Of a stretch of DNA of 64,000 bases, positions 25,740 to 34,076 are shown piece after piece. The DNA comes from Paenibacillus sp. EZ-K15. Lineage in GTDB: Bacteria; Bacillota; Bacilli; Paenibacillales; Paenibacillaceae. A program made the position numbers and the translations under genes. The notes under the pieces were generated by a model that saw nothing but the letters and a program-made list of their open reading frames with translations, was not told the origin of the DNA and ran no database searches. Each line of letters opens with the position of its first letter. Position 1 is the stretch's first letter. The DNA is taken from NCBI RefSeq assembly GCF_002573715.1, contig NZ_PDHM01000024.1:161726-225725 (forward strand), given 5' to 3'.

Positions 25740-26702
25740 TTAGGCGCCGCCATTCATCGCAAGTATGATAGCAGCCAGACCGAAACAGAGATTGAGCAAG
25801 CACAGAAATACTAATGTCTGCTTCTGATTGAGTCCCGTTGCCAGCAAACGATAATGCGCCTGGGATGCATCGGCCTGATAGATCGGCTTCGACTGAAGCA
25901 TTCTGCGGATGACTACGATGATATTATCGAAGATCGGCACGCCCAGTGCGAAGATTGGAACGAATAAGGACGCCAGGGTTGCCCCTTTAAACGCACCATC
26001 CAGAGCAATAATCCCGAGTATGAACCCAAGGAAAGTGGCTCCGGCATCCCCCATAAACACTCTGGCCGGCGGCTTGTTGTACTTTAGATATCCTAGCGCG
26101 GCACCTACAAGAATGACAGCGAGCAGCGCGGATTCGCCTCTGCCCAGCGTAATCGCCACAACAAACAGCGTACCTCCGGATATGGCGGAGAGTCCTCCGG
26201 CAAGACCGTCGATGCCATCCGAGAAATTAATGACTGTCGTTACACCGAAAATCCACAGAATCGTTAAGATGAGCTGCAGCCATTCCGGCAGGTTAATATA
26301 CTGACCCGTAAACGGATTGTTGAATCCTTCAAACGCGATGCCATAGCTGTATACAACGACGGCTGCGCTGACCTGTACAATGAGCTTCGGCAGCGATGCC
26401 AGCTCCTTGCCCTGGGACTTATACCAATCGTCCACGAGGCCAATCCCGAGAATCAAGGCGCTACCGATAAAGATACCTACCGCTTCCCTTGAAATGACGC
26501 CGGTAAGTGCAAAATAAGTGATGAAAAATCCGATAAATATGGCGATTCCCGCCGTCAGCGGTATCGGCTCGCGGTGTATTTTCCGCTCGCTGTCCGGCCT
26601 TGGCTTGTCCACAAAATCAAGCTTGATCGCAAGCTTGCGAAATGGCGGAATCAGGACCAATACCAGCACCATAGATATGACAAACGCCGCAAAATATAGC
26701 AT
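25740..26702 (-). CDS. Undecaprenyl-phosphate phospho-sugar transferase (MraY/WecA/TagO family)
   Basis: 320-residue polytopic membrane enzyme with about ten helices. Family motifs: LGIGLVDDWYK, NFSDGIDGLAGGL (aspartates that bind Mg), YNKPPARVFMGDAGATFLG, and the C-terminal IIVVIRRMLQ / DASQAHYRLL region with the HHHH-like loop reduced to AHYRL. It moves a phospho-GlcNAc-type sugar from UDP-sugar to undecaprenyl phosphate, the first step of wall teichoic acid or other surface glycan synthesis; TagO/WecA is likelier than MraY because no mur genes are near. The ATG at 26702 follows GGGAGG; 25 upstream codons are not needed. Confidence 0.88.
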   Translation of the reverse strand: MLYFAAFVISMVLVLVLIPPFRKLAIKLDFVDKPRPDSERKIHREPIPLTAGIAIFIGFFITYFALTGVISREAVGIFIGSALILGIGLVDDWYKSQGKELASLPKLIVQVSAAVVVYSYGIAFEGFNNPFTGQYINLPEWLQLILTILWIFGVTTVINFSDGIDGLAGGLSAISGGTLFVVAITLGRGESALLAVILVGAALGYLKYNKPPARVFMGDAGATFLGFILGIIALDGAFKGATLASLFVPIFALGVPIFDNIIVVIRRMLQSKPIYQADASQAHYRLLATGLNQKQTLVFLCLLNLCFGLAAIILAMNGGA

Positions 26703-26789
26703 AGTTTCCTCCCAATAAATGATGAATAATGGAGAACATTGCAATCTAAGTATATGACTTATATCGAACTCTATCAACCTATTAGAAAG

Positions 26790-26830
26790 AAAAAGACTGC
26801 TGCATCAGTAGAATTTCTACTTAGCAGCAG
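26790..26830 (-). terminator. Intrinsic terminator of the small peptide gene
   Basis: CTGCTGC/GCAGCAG stem continued by GTAGAA/TTCTAC, followed on the minus strand by TCTTTTTCTTTC. It lies 20 bp after the peptide stop codon, making the peptide gene a compact unit. Confidence 0.85.
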
Positions 26831-26849
26831 CCCTCCCGGACTTTACAGG

Positions 26850-26927
26850 TCAAGACTCCTTCTTCACCGCAAGTCCGATGATCATAACGATAAGTGCCAG
26901 CAAAGCAATCAACTGATCGATGGTCAT
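26850..26927 (-). CDS. Small hydrophobic peptide (putative holin-like/type I toxin)
   Basis: 25 codons encoding a single hydrophobic helix (IDQLIALLALIVMIIGLAV) with a short KKES tail and no charge in the helix except one N-terminal Asp. A strong GGAGG ribosome site lies nine bases before the ATG, and a dedicated terminator follows. Bacillales genomes carry many annotated putative holin-like toxins of this size, some belonging to type I toxin-antitoxin pairs (TxpA/BsrG), where an antisense RNA blocks expression. No antisense promoter was identified here. Being a regulatory membrane peptide is the alternative. Confidence 0.65.
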   Translation of the reverse strand: MTIDQLIALLALIVMIIGLAVKKES

Positions 26928-27055
26928 GGTCAAAAGCCTCCTTCAAGCAGGATGGCTCTTGCCCGGGCTACACATCTCCCTCTCCCGTTAAATGCCTTAC
27001 GTTTTCCCCACTACCATCTTATGAGGGCTTCCACCCGTTTTATGACGGGGACCAC

Positions 27056-27098
27056 CAAAAAAACCTGCCCCCGTTCATAACAAACGGGAAGCAGGTTT
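27056..27098 (-). terminator. Intrinsic terminator of the deo operon
   Basis: AAACCTGC/GCAGGTTT stem with inner CCCGTT/AACGGG, followed on the minus strand by seven T residues. It lies about 125 bp after the pdp stop and closes the operon. Confidence 0.85.
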
Positions 27099-27221
27099 CA
27101 TCAGCTTAGCTTTAAAAATGAGGCACTGATATAGGGATGAGCGATTCGCACGAGCAGTGGGTGCTCACCCTGTTGTCCTCAGTGTTCCGTTTATGACATC
27201 GCTTCGGATTAAGGCTTCACC

Positions 27222-28523
27222 TTACTCCGTCACAATGTCATAAATCAATACAGGCGCATCCGCATGATCTGCAATTCGAATGCTCTCATACAGCTTCTGC
27301 TTCACGTCATCTACGTTCTCGCGGTTAGCATGAATGGTTACAAGGGAATCGCCCTTCTTCACGGCATCGCCGACCTTCTTGTTCAGCATCAGGCCTACAG
27401 CCAAGTCAATCTCGGATTCCTTCGTTGCACGACCGGCTCCAAGCAGCATCGCTGCGGTACCGATCTCATCCGCTACCAGCTCCGCGACAACACCGTCCTG
27501 CTGTGCAGGAAGCTCAATCAGATATTGCGCTTTCGGCAGTCGGTCGGGGTGATCCACCACGGACGGATCTCCGCCCTGGTTCTGGATGAATTCCTTGAAT
27601 TTCTCCAATGCCTTACCGTTGCGGATAACCTCTCTTAACATCTCTTCGGCATCTTCAAGCGAATCTGCCTTTTGAGCAAGGAAAACCATCTGCCGGCCTA
27701 GAGCCAGGCACAGCTCCTCCAGATCCTTCGGACCCTCGCCGCGAAGTGCATCGATTGCTTCCTGTACTTCCAGCGAATTGCCGATCGCAACCCCAAGCGG
27801 CTGACTCATATCGGAAATGACGGCCATCGTTTTGCGGCCGACATTGTTGCCAATGCTAACCATGGCGTGTGCCAATTCCCTGGCATCCTCCACGGTTTTC
27901 ATGAACGCGCCTGCTCCGGTTTTAACATCCAGTACAATCGCATCCGAGCCTGCAGCAATCTTCTTGCTCATAATGGAGCTGGCAATCAGCGGAATGGAAT
28001 TGACGGTAGCCGTGACATCCCTAAGCGCATACAGTTTTTTGTCCGCCGGGGTGAGGTTCCCAGTTTGGCCGATGACGGCGATTTTATGTTGATTCACAAG
28101 GTTCACAAATTCGTCTTTGCTGATCTCCACATGAAATCCTTCAATGGACTCCAGTTTGTCAATCGTTCCTCCGGTATGGCCGAGGCCGCGTCCGGACATC
28201 TTCGCTACGGGAATATCCAGTGCCGCTACAAGCGGAGCCAGAACGAGTGTCGTGGTGTCGCCTACGCCCCCGGTGGAGTGTTTATCAACCTTGATTCCCT
28301 CAATTGCGGACAGATCAATCGTTTCTCCGGAGTTTACCATTGCCATCGTCAGGTCCGCCCGCTCCCGGTCGGTCATGTCCTGGAAATAAATCGCCATGTT
28401 CATGGCGCTCACCTGATAGTCGGGAATATCTCCCTTGGTATATCCGTCGATGAAGAAATTGATCTCTTCTGTTGTCAGTTCCTTGCCGTCTCGTTTCTTC
28501 GCAATTAAATCAACCATTCTCAT
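27222..28523 (-). CDS. pdp: Pyrimidine-nucleoside phosphorylase
   Basis: 433-residue Pdp, which phosphorolyses uridine, deoxyuridine and thymidine to the base and (deoxy)ribose-1-phosphate. Family features: N-terminal helical domain with DYQVSAMNMAIYFQGM-like run, phosphate loop KHSTGGVGDTTTL, KMSGRGLGHTGGTIDKLESI, and SRKIAAGSDAIVLDVKTG-like stretch (here MSKKIAAGSD). Last gene of deoC-nupC-deoB-deoD-pdp; the 134-bp gap before it contains a short copy of the dispersed repeat. ATG follows TGAGGAG. Confidence 0.95.
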   Translation of the reverse strand: MRMVDLIAKKRDGKELTTEEINFFIDGYTKGDIPDYQVSAMNMAIYFQDMTDRERADLTMAMVNSGETIDLSAIEGIKVDKHSTGGVGDTTTLVLAPLVAALDIPVAKMSGRGLGHTGGTIDKLESIEGFHVEISKDEFVNLVNQHKIAVIGQTGNLTPADKKLYALRDVTATVNSIPLIASSIMSKKIAAGSDAIVLDVKTGAGAFMKTVEDARELAHAMVSIGNNVGRKTMAVISDMSQPLGVAIGNSLEVQEAIDALRGEGPKDLEELCLALGRQMVFLAQKADSLEDAEEMLREVIRNGKALEKFKEFIQNQGGDPSVVDHPDRLPKAQYLIELPAQQDGVVAELVADEIGTAAMLLGAGRATKESEIDLAVGLMLNKKVGDAVKKGDSLVTIHANRENVDDVKQKLYESIRIADHADAPVLIYDIVTE

Positions 28524-28569
28524 CGTACATTCTCCTCACTGTTTGCGATGATTGTATTTCTTCCACGGG

Positions 28570-28652
28570 CCTCACTACAAATGCGGATTGTTCTTCTCGC
28601 TGTTGCCCCGCTTCACTTCTCCAAAACAATTCCGCCTTCTTCGTTGGGACAG
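28570..28652. repeat. Structured dispersed repeat, short copy 3
   Basis: ATGCGGATTGTTCTT and CGCTGTTGCCCC as in the 7.1-7.6 kb copies, a shortened centre, then AAAACAATTCCGCCTTCTTCGTTGG. The ends are inverted repeats of each other (GCGGATTGTT and AACAATTCCGC). It sits inside the deo operon between deoD and pdp, so it is transcribed and may form a hairpin affecting pdp expression or RNA stability. Confidence 0.7.
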
Positions 28653-28657
28653 TTTCC

Positions 28658-29365
28658 TTACAACGAAATCGCCGTATCCAACGCGACTTCCATCATCTCG
28701 TTAAACGTCGTTTGGCGCTCCTCGGAAGAAGTCTCTTCCCCTGTCAGCAAGTGGTCACTTACAGTCAGGATCGTCAGGGCATTTACGCCGAATCGTGCGG
28801 CAATCGTGTAGAGGGCCGTTGTCTCCATCTCCACGCCCAGCACGCCATGCTGCATCAGCTTCTCAACCACTGATTTGTCCTCACGGTAGAATACATCGGA
28901 CGTGAACACGTTACCGACATGCATCTGTAGGCCCTTCTCCTTGCCGCGCTCATACGCGCCGAGCAGCAGCGGGAAGCTGGCGATCGGGGAGAAATCATAA
29001 CCGTTAAAGTGGTGACGGTTCATGCCGGAATCCGAGCAAGCCGCCTGGGCCAGTATGACGTCGCGTACACGAACATGCTCCTGCATCGCACCGCAAGTTC
29101 CGACACGGAACAGATTTTTGACGCCATAATCCCGGATGAGTTCATTGACATAAATCCCGATGGAAGGCACGCCCATACCCGAACCTTGCACGGAGATGCG
29201 TTTTCCTTTGTAGGTTCCCGTAAAGCCGAGCATACCCCGCACTTCGTTGTAGCAGGTCACATCCTCCAAATACGTCTCGGCAATAAATTTAGCCCGCAGC
29301 GGGTCGCCTGGCAGGAGAATCGACTCCGCAATATCTCCTGGTTTCGCTCCAATATGTGTACTCAT
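28658..29365 (-). CDS. deoD: Purine-nucleoside phosphorylase, DeoD type
   Basis: 235-residue hexameric-type PNP that phosphorolyses (deoxy)adenosine, inosine and guanosine. Motifs: LPGDPLRAKFIAE, YNEVRGMLGFTG, GSGMGVPSIGIYV, RVGTCGAMQ, VEMETTALY and the catalytic Asp region TVSDHLLTGE. ATG follows GGAGGAATAGG. Located 24 bp after deoB on the same strand, within the nucleoside operon. Confidence 0.96.
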   Translation of the reverse strand: MSTHIGAKPGDIAESILLPGDPLRAKFIAETYLEDVTCYNEVRGMLGFTGTYKGKRISVQGSGMGVPSIGIYVNELIRDYGVKNLFRVGTCGAMQEHVRVRDVILAQAACSDSGMNRHHFNGYDFSPIASFPLLLGAYERGKEKGLQMHVGNVFTSDVFYREDKSVVEKLMQHGVLGVEMETTALYTIAARFGVNALTILTVSDHLLTGEETSSEERQTTFNEMMEVALDTAISL

Positions 29366-29388
29366 GTCCTATTCCTCCACGTTTTCGA

Positions 29389-30573
29389 TTATTTCAGATC
29401 ATTCAAAAAGCTTGTTCCGTGCTCTGGCAGCTTCACGCCGAAGTTGTCGGCAACCGTGGCGCCAAGGTCAGCAAAGGTCTTGCGAAGCGGCAGTTCCTTA
29501 CCCTCCGCAAAACGTGGAGAATAAACAAGCAGCGGTACGTATTCACGCGTATGGTCCGTTCCTTTGTAAGTCGGATCATTCCCGTGGTCGGCCGTGATGA
29601 TCAGTAGATCCTTTTCCGTCATTTTCTCAAATACCTCGGGCAGGCGCTGATCGTAATCCTCCAACGCTTGGCCATATCCTTTCGGATCGCGCCGGTGTCC
29701 GTACACCGCATCGAAATCCACGAGGTTCAGGAAGCTCAGTCCCTTGAAGGATTCACCCAGGGTTTGCACCATTTTATCCATGCCGTCCATATTCGAAACG
29801 GTTCTGACTGCCTTCGTAATGCCTTCGCCATCATAAATATCGGAGATTTTACCAAGGGCAATGACGTCAAGACCAGCATCCTTCATCTCGTTCATCGTGG
29901 TACGTCCGAAAGGCTTCAAGGCATAGTCATGCCGATTCGCCGTACGTTTGAAGCTCCCCACCTCGCCAATGAACGGACGCGCGATGATCCGGCCGAGCAT
30001 ATAAGGATCTTCCAGCGTGATTTCGCGGCAGAATTCGCAGATTTCGTACAGCTCTTTCAGTGGAACGATATCCTCATGCGCAGCGATTTGAAGCACGGAG
30101 TCCGCCGAGGTATAGATGATCAAAGCCCCCGTTTTTACGTGCTCTTCGCCAAGCTCTTCGATAATCTCCGTTCCGCTGGCCGGCTTGTTGCCGATGACCT
30201 TGCGTCCGGTCTTCTCTTCAATGCGCTGGATCAGCTCATCCGGGAATCCGTCCGGGAACACGCGGAATGGCGTATCGATATACAAGCCCATGATCTCCCA
30301 GTGACCCGTCATGGTGTCTTTGCCATTCGAAGCTTCCTGCATCTTCGTATAGTAAGCCCGAGGTTTGTCCGCGACAGGGACTCCCTCGATCTCCCGAATG
30401 TTGGACAGCCCGAGCGCTGCCATATTCGGCATGTTGAGCCCGCCGCATTCGCGGGCGATATGCCCCAGCGTGTCGGATCCGATATCGTCAAAATCAGCCG
30501 CATCCGGTGCTTCACCAATACCTACAGAGTCCAATACGATCAAGTGAATTCGGTCAAAACGTTCCATATCCAT
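29389..30573 (-). CDS. deoB: Phosphopentomutase
   Basis: 394-residue alkaline-phosphatase-fold mutase that converts (deoxy)ribose-1-phosphate to the 5-phosphate. Metal-binding motifs: LDSVGIGEAPDA at the N-terminus, NGKDTMTGHWE with the phospho-acceptor threonine, IITADHGNDPTYKGTDHTREYVP near the C-terminus. It links the phosphorylases with DeoC in this operon. Start at 30573 after GGGGGAG; an ATG two codons later has equally good spacing. Confidence 0.96.
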   Translation of the reverse strand: MDMERFDRIHLIVLDSVGIGEAPDAADFDDIGSDTLGHIARECGGLNMPNMAALGLSNIREIEGVPVADKPRAYYTKMQEASNGKDTMTGHWEIMGLYIDTPFRVFPDGFPDELIQRIEEKTGRKVIGNKPASGTEIIEELGEEHVKTGALIIYTSADSVLQIAAHEDIVPLKELYEICEFCREITLEDPYMLGRIIARPFIGEVGSFKRTANRHDYALKPFGRTTMNEMKDAGLDVIALGKISDIYDGEGITKAVRTVSNMDGMDKMVQTLGESFKGLSFLNLVDFDAVYGHRRDPKGYGQALEDYDQRLPEVFEKMTEKDLLIITADHGNDPTYKGTDHTREYVPLLVYSPRFAEGKELPLRKTFADLGATVADNFGVKLPEHGTSFLNDLK

Positions 30574-30646
30574 TGCTCCCCCTCATATATGAGTTTTTAA
30601 TCAAACTATCCATAAGGCTCGCTTGTAGTAGTCCTTCAAACCTGGC

Positions 30647-31825
30647 TTACAGGAACAGTCCGGTAATCGTGGCCGACAGCACGCTCACCAGCGTTGCGCC
30701 GTACAACAGCTTGAGGCCGAAACGCGCAACCACGTTCCCCTGCTTCTCGTTCAGGCCTTTGACCGCGCCAGCAATGATGCCGATCGAGGAGAAGTTCGCA
30801 AAGGACACCAGGAATACCGATACGATACCCACGGTGCGTTCGGACATATTCGTGAAGTTGGCCAGGTTAAGCATCGCTACGAACTCATTCGATACCAGCT
30901 TCGTAGCCATAATGCTGCCTGCATCCACTGCCTCTTTCCAAGGCACGCCCATGACAAAAGCAAATGGAGCAAAAATGAATCCTAACAGCTCTTGGAAGGT
31001 AATCCCGAAAATGATGTCAAAGATGCCGTTGATCATCGCGATCAACGCAACGAAACCGAGAAGCATCGCAGCAACGGTAATCGCTACCTTGAAGCCATCC
31101 ATGATATATTCGCCCAGCATCTCGAAGAAGGATTGCTTCTCCTCCTCCTGCACCTCCAGGATATCCTCATCCTTCTCTACCTTGTAAGGGTTGACGATGG
31201 AAGCGATGATAAAACCGCCAAACAGGTTAAGCACAAGCGCGGTCACCACGTAGCGCGGCTCGATCATTGTCATATACGCGCCGACGATCGACATCGATAC
31301 GGTGGACATTGCGGAAGCACATAGGGTATACATCCGCTGCTTCGGAATGAGGGCAATCTGTTTTTTTACCGAAATAAACACCTCGGATTGCCCCAGAATC
31401 GCGGAAGCTACCGCATTGTAAGACTCCAGCCTGCCCATGCCGTTGACTTTACTCAAGACGAGACCGATATATCTTACGATAAACGGCAGTACCTTAATAT
31501 ATTGAAGTATACCAATCAATGCGGAAATAAACACGATCGGCAGCAGGACGTTCAGGAAGAACGGAACTGCACCTTCATTGGCAATGCCGCCAAACACAAA
31601 CTCAATCCCGGCTCCGGCGTAGTCAAGCAGCGCTTTAAACGTATTCGCTATCCCTTTAACAAGATACTCGCCGACATTTGTGTGCAGCAGTATAAATCCA
31701 AGGATCAGCTGCAGCACAATCATGACAGCCAGCGGACGGTAACGGATGTGGCGCTTATCATTGCTGATAAGGAACGCAAGACCGAATACGACCAGCAAAC
31801 CTAGTATGGCGATTATAAATTTCAT
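30647..31825 (-). CDS. nupC: Concentrative nucleoside transporter (NupC/CNT family)
   Basis: 392-residue CNT-family symporter that imports nucleosides with protons or sodium. Signature segments: GQSEVFISVKKQI, the PKQRMYTLCASAMSTVSMSIVGAYM block, and ATKLVSNEFVAMLNL; about ten membrane segments. It feeds substrate to Pdp and DeoD encoded downstream. ATG follows ATGGGGGA. As in B. subtilis, it lies directly after deoC. Confidence 0.94.
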   Translation of the reverse strand: MKFIIAILGLLVVFGLAFLISNDKRHIRYRPLAVMIVLQLILGFILLHTNVGEYLVKGIANTFKALLDYAGAGIEFVFGGIANEGAVPFFLNVLLPIVFISALIGILQYIKVLPFIVRYIGLVLSKVNGMGRLESYNAVASAILGQSEVFISVKKQIALIPKQRMYTLCASAMSTVSMSIVGAYMTMIEPRYVVTALVLNLFGGFIIASIVNPYKVEKDEDILEVQEEEKQSFFEMLGEYIMDGFKVAITVAAMLLGFVALIAMINGIFDIIFGITFQELLGFIFAPFAFVMGVPWKEAVDAGSIMATKLVSNEFVAMLNLANFTNMSERTVGIVSVFLVSFANFSSIGIIAGAVKGLNEKQGNVVARFGLKLLYGATLVSVLSATITGLFL

Positions 31826-31905
31826 CGTCGTTGTTCCCCCATAGGTGATTTTTTTGATATGACACGGCTACCGAATCATCGAAAACCGGATATTGGCAAA
31901 AGCAT

Positions 31906-32571
31906 TTAGTAGGAAGAGCTGGATTGTTGGCCCTCCATAATTTTCACGCCGGAGCTGGCACCGATACGCGTTGCACCCGCTTCGATCAAGCGTTCCATAT
32001 CTTCCTTGCTGCGTACCCCGCCGGAAGCCTTCACGCCGGTGTTCTCGCCAACCGTTTTGCGCATCAAGGCTACGTCTTCTGGTGTCGCTCCGCCCGTGGA
32101 GAACCCTGTTGACGTCTTCACGAAATCGGCTCCTGCTTGCACAGACAGCTTGCTTGCACGTACCTTTTCTTCCTCTGTCAGAAGGCTTGTCTCAATGATG
32201 ACTTTAACCAGAGCTTTGCCTTTCGCCGCGTCCACTACAGCCTGAATATCGTTCAGTACAAACTCATCGTTACCATCTTTAAGCGCTCCAATGTTAATTA
32301 CCATATCAACCTCTTTAGCCCCGTTAGCGATAGCGTCCTTCGCTTCAAAAGCTTTTACCGCGGATGTCGTAGCTCCCAGAGGGAAACCGATGACCGTGCA
32401 TACTTTGACGTTGGTGTCTGCTAGCTGCTCAGCACAGTAGGATACCCAAGTCGGGTTCACACAAACCGAAGCAAATCCGTACTTTTTGGCCTCATCCGTA
32501 ATTTTCGTAATCTCAGCTTGGGTTGCATCCGCCTTCAAGAGCGTGTGGTCGATCATTCCTGCTATATTCAT
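31906..32571 (-). CDS. deoC: Deoxyribose-phosphate aldolase
   Basis: 221-residue DeoC, a class I aldolase that splits deoxyribose-5-phosphate into acetaldehyde and glyceraldehyde-3-phosphate. Schiff-base lysine is Lys152 in DFVKTSTGFSTGGAT; IDHTLLKADAT, CVNPTWV and KVIIETSLL are also family-typical. The ATG at 32571 is preceded by AAGGAG with 12 bases between; a TTG 12 codons earlier has none. First gene of the operon, downstream of the promoter, operator and cre. Confidence 0.95.
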   Translation of the reverse strand: MNIAGMIDHTLLKADATQAEITKITDEAKKYGFASVCVNPTWVSYCAEQLADTNVKVCTVIGFPLGATTSAVKAFEAKDAIANGAKEVDMVINIGALKDGNDEFVLNDIQAVVDAAKGKALVKVIIETSLLTEEEKVRASKLSVQAGADFVKTSTGFSTGGATPEDVALMRKTVGENTGVKASGGVRSKEDMERLIEAGATRIGASSGVKIMEGQQSSSSY

Positions 32572-32612
32572 CTGGTTAAAACACTCCTTAATCTGTTTTT
32601 TTTGCAATCTTG

Positions 32613-32626
32613 TAAAAGCGCTATCA
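32613..32626 (-). promoter_or_regulatory. Candidate cre site in the deo leader
   Basis: The minus strand carries TGATAGCGCTTTTA, a near-palindrome around AGCGCT that fits the CcpA box with one mismatch. It lies downstream of the promoter, a roadblock position. The B. subtilis deo operon is known to be CcpA-repressed. Confidence 0.5.
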
Positions 32627-32652
32627 TAACGCTTAATCCTTTAGACGGGACC

Positions 32653-32703
32653 ATCATATCACAGCCCTGAACATATGTAAAATACATATTGAAAATATGT
32701 TCA
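32653..32703 (-). promoter_or_regulatory. deo operon promoter overlapping a DeoR-type operator
   Basis: -35 TTTACA (32676-32681), 17-bp spacer, -10 TATGAT (32653-32658) on the minus strand. The -35 is embedded in repeated half sites: TGAACATAT (32668-32676) inverted to ATATGTTCA (32695-32703), with an inner ATATGTA/TACATAT palindrome. DeoR bound here would block polymerase. Confidence 0.75.
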
Positions 32704-32870
32704 TTCCGATTTATGGCAATGATATTTATCATTGTTGACTAAAATGACAATTCATCATTCAGGAATAATCTAACAATTCCCTCCGTTTACTATGCTCTAT
32801 ACCCGATCAGAGTAAACATAAACAGAAAAGAAGCCCCTCTTCCTGTACAGAGAGCTATTTTCAACGCACT

Positions 32871-32935
32871 AAAAAACACCTCATCCAGGCGAGCGCGAAG
32901 CTGTAGCGGCTTCAAATCTCCCTAAAATGAGGTGT
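32871..32935 (-). terminator. Intrinsic terminator of deoR
   Basis: CACCTCAT/ATGAGGTG outer stem enclosing a GAAGC/GCTTC hairpin, then six T residues on the minus strand, just after the deoR stop. Confidence 0.9.
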
Positions 32936-32966
32936 CTATTTCATTATCCACATCAAGTTGAGCATT

Positions 32967-33902
32967 TCATGATAACAAGGCTTGCGCCGTGAACTGGTCC
33001 GTCACCAGAATGTTTGCATATTTACCGACCAGCGCAGCTCGAATGGCATCTACCTTTCGCTGCCCGCCTGCGACGAGAATGGATTTTTCCTTGTGCCGAA
33101 GATCATCCAAATCGATGCCCACCGTACGATTGTTAATATTCTCGCTGCACACCCTGCCCTCCGCATCAAAAAACCGGGAGCAAATATCGCCCGCGCCGAT
33201 CTTCTGCAGAAGTTTCTGTTCTTCCTTGCTAAGATAGCCGAGCCTAAACAGAAGCGCGTCCTCATGAACAGTACCGACCGTGAACATGGCGATGTTGGCT
33301 TGTTTGCCTAATTGGATAATCCGCTGGATATGCCGGTCCCGCTCCACCATTTCTTTCAGCTCGGTGGTGTCAAAGATGACGGGCAGCGGCAAATATCTCG
33401 CCATCGTGTGGTACGCCTCAGCAAACAGATTGACAATCTCTGCGGCATACGTGTTCACATGCGAGTGGCTGACGCCGCCCTTCAACTGCACGACCTCAAC
33501 GCCCCGAACGGGCTTCTGCTGCAGCTGAAGTGCCACGGCATGCATGGTCGTTCCCCAGGTCACGCCGATAATATCGGCATCCTGAACTGTTTCATGCAGG
33601 TAATCGGCTGCCCTTTTGCTGATATGCTTCTGGATTTCGCGGTATTCATTGATGGGGGAATAACTCACCAGCACCTGTTCCAGTTCGTACTTCTTCTTCA
33701 CTCCTTCGCCCAAAGCGTCCAGGTCCTCGAGAGGGTCCACAATGCTGATCTGCACATAGCCCTGCTCCTTGGCGTGCTGAAGCAGCCTGGAAACCGTAGG
33801 ACGTGAAACGCCGAGTCTTGTCGCGATATCCTGCTGGCTGTAATCCGACATATAATACAATCTTGCCGCCTCAATGCTAAGGCGCTGTTTATCCTGATCC
33901 AT
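32967..33902 (-). CDS. deoR: Deoxyribonucleoside regulator DeoR (SorC family)
   Basis: 311-residue SorC-family repressor very like B. subtilis DeoR: N-terminal helix-turn-helix (SQQDIATRLGVSRPTVSRLLQHAKEQGY split around residues 25-50) and a large sugar-phosphate-sensing domain (VTWGTTMHAVA, FTVGTVHEDALLFRLGYL, GDICSRFFD). Deoxyribose-5-phosphate is the expected inducer. The ATG at 33902 matches the start of the B. subtilis protein; a GTG four codons earlier has no better ribosome site. Located upstream of and in the same direction as the deo operon, with its own terminator in between. Confidence 0.93.
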   Translation of the reverse strand: MDQDKQRLSIEAARLYYMSDYSQQDIATRLGVSRPTVSRLLQHAKEQGYVQISIVDPLEDLDALGEGVKKKYELEQVLVSYSPINEYREIQKHISKRAADYLHETVQDADIIGVTWGTTMHAVALQLQQKPVRGVEVVQLKGGVSHSHVNTYAAEIVNLFAEAYHTMARYLPLPVIFDTTELKEMVERDRHIQRIIQLGKQANIAMFTVGTVHEDALLFRLGYLSKEEQKLLQKIGAGDICSRFFDAEGRVCSENINNRTVGIDLDDLRHKEKSILVAGGQRKVDAIRAALVGKYANILVTDQFTAQALLS

Positions 33903-33990
33903 GATCCAACCCACTTTTATTTATGTCGTAACCGAATTGGGTACATTATACATTGTTCTTTGGCGGATTTCGATAGCCTCCGTTATTGTC

Positions 33991-34064
33991 AAAATAAACA
34001 AGCGCCCGATCAACAATCGTATGCCTGACATCTCAGGCGATACAACGTTAACGACGGACGCTTG
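33991..34064 (-). terminator. Terminator of the ThuA-like gene
   Basis: Extended hairpin closing with CAAGCGTCCG/CGGGCGCTTG around an inner GCCTGA/TCAGGC stem, then TTTATTTT on the minus strand, 13 bp after the thuA-like stop. Confidence 0.8.
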
Positions 34065-34076
34065 CAAGGGATCAGC

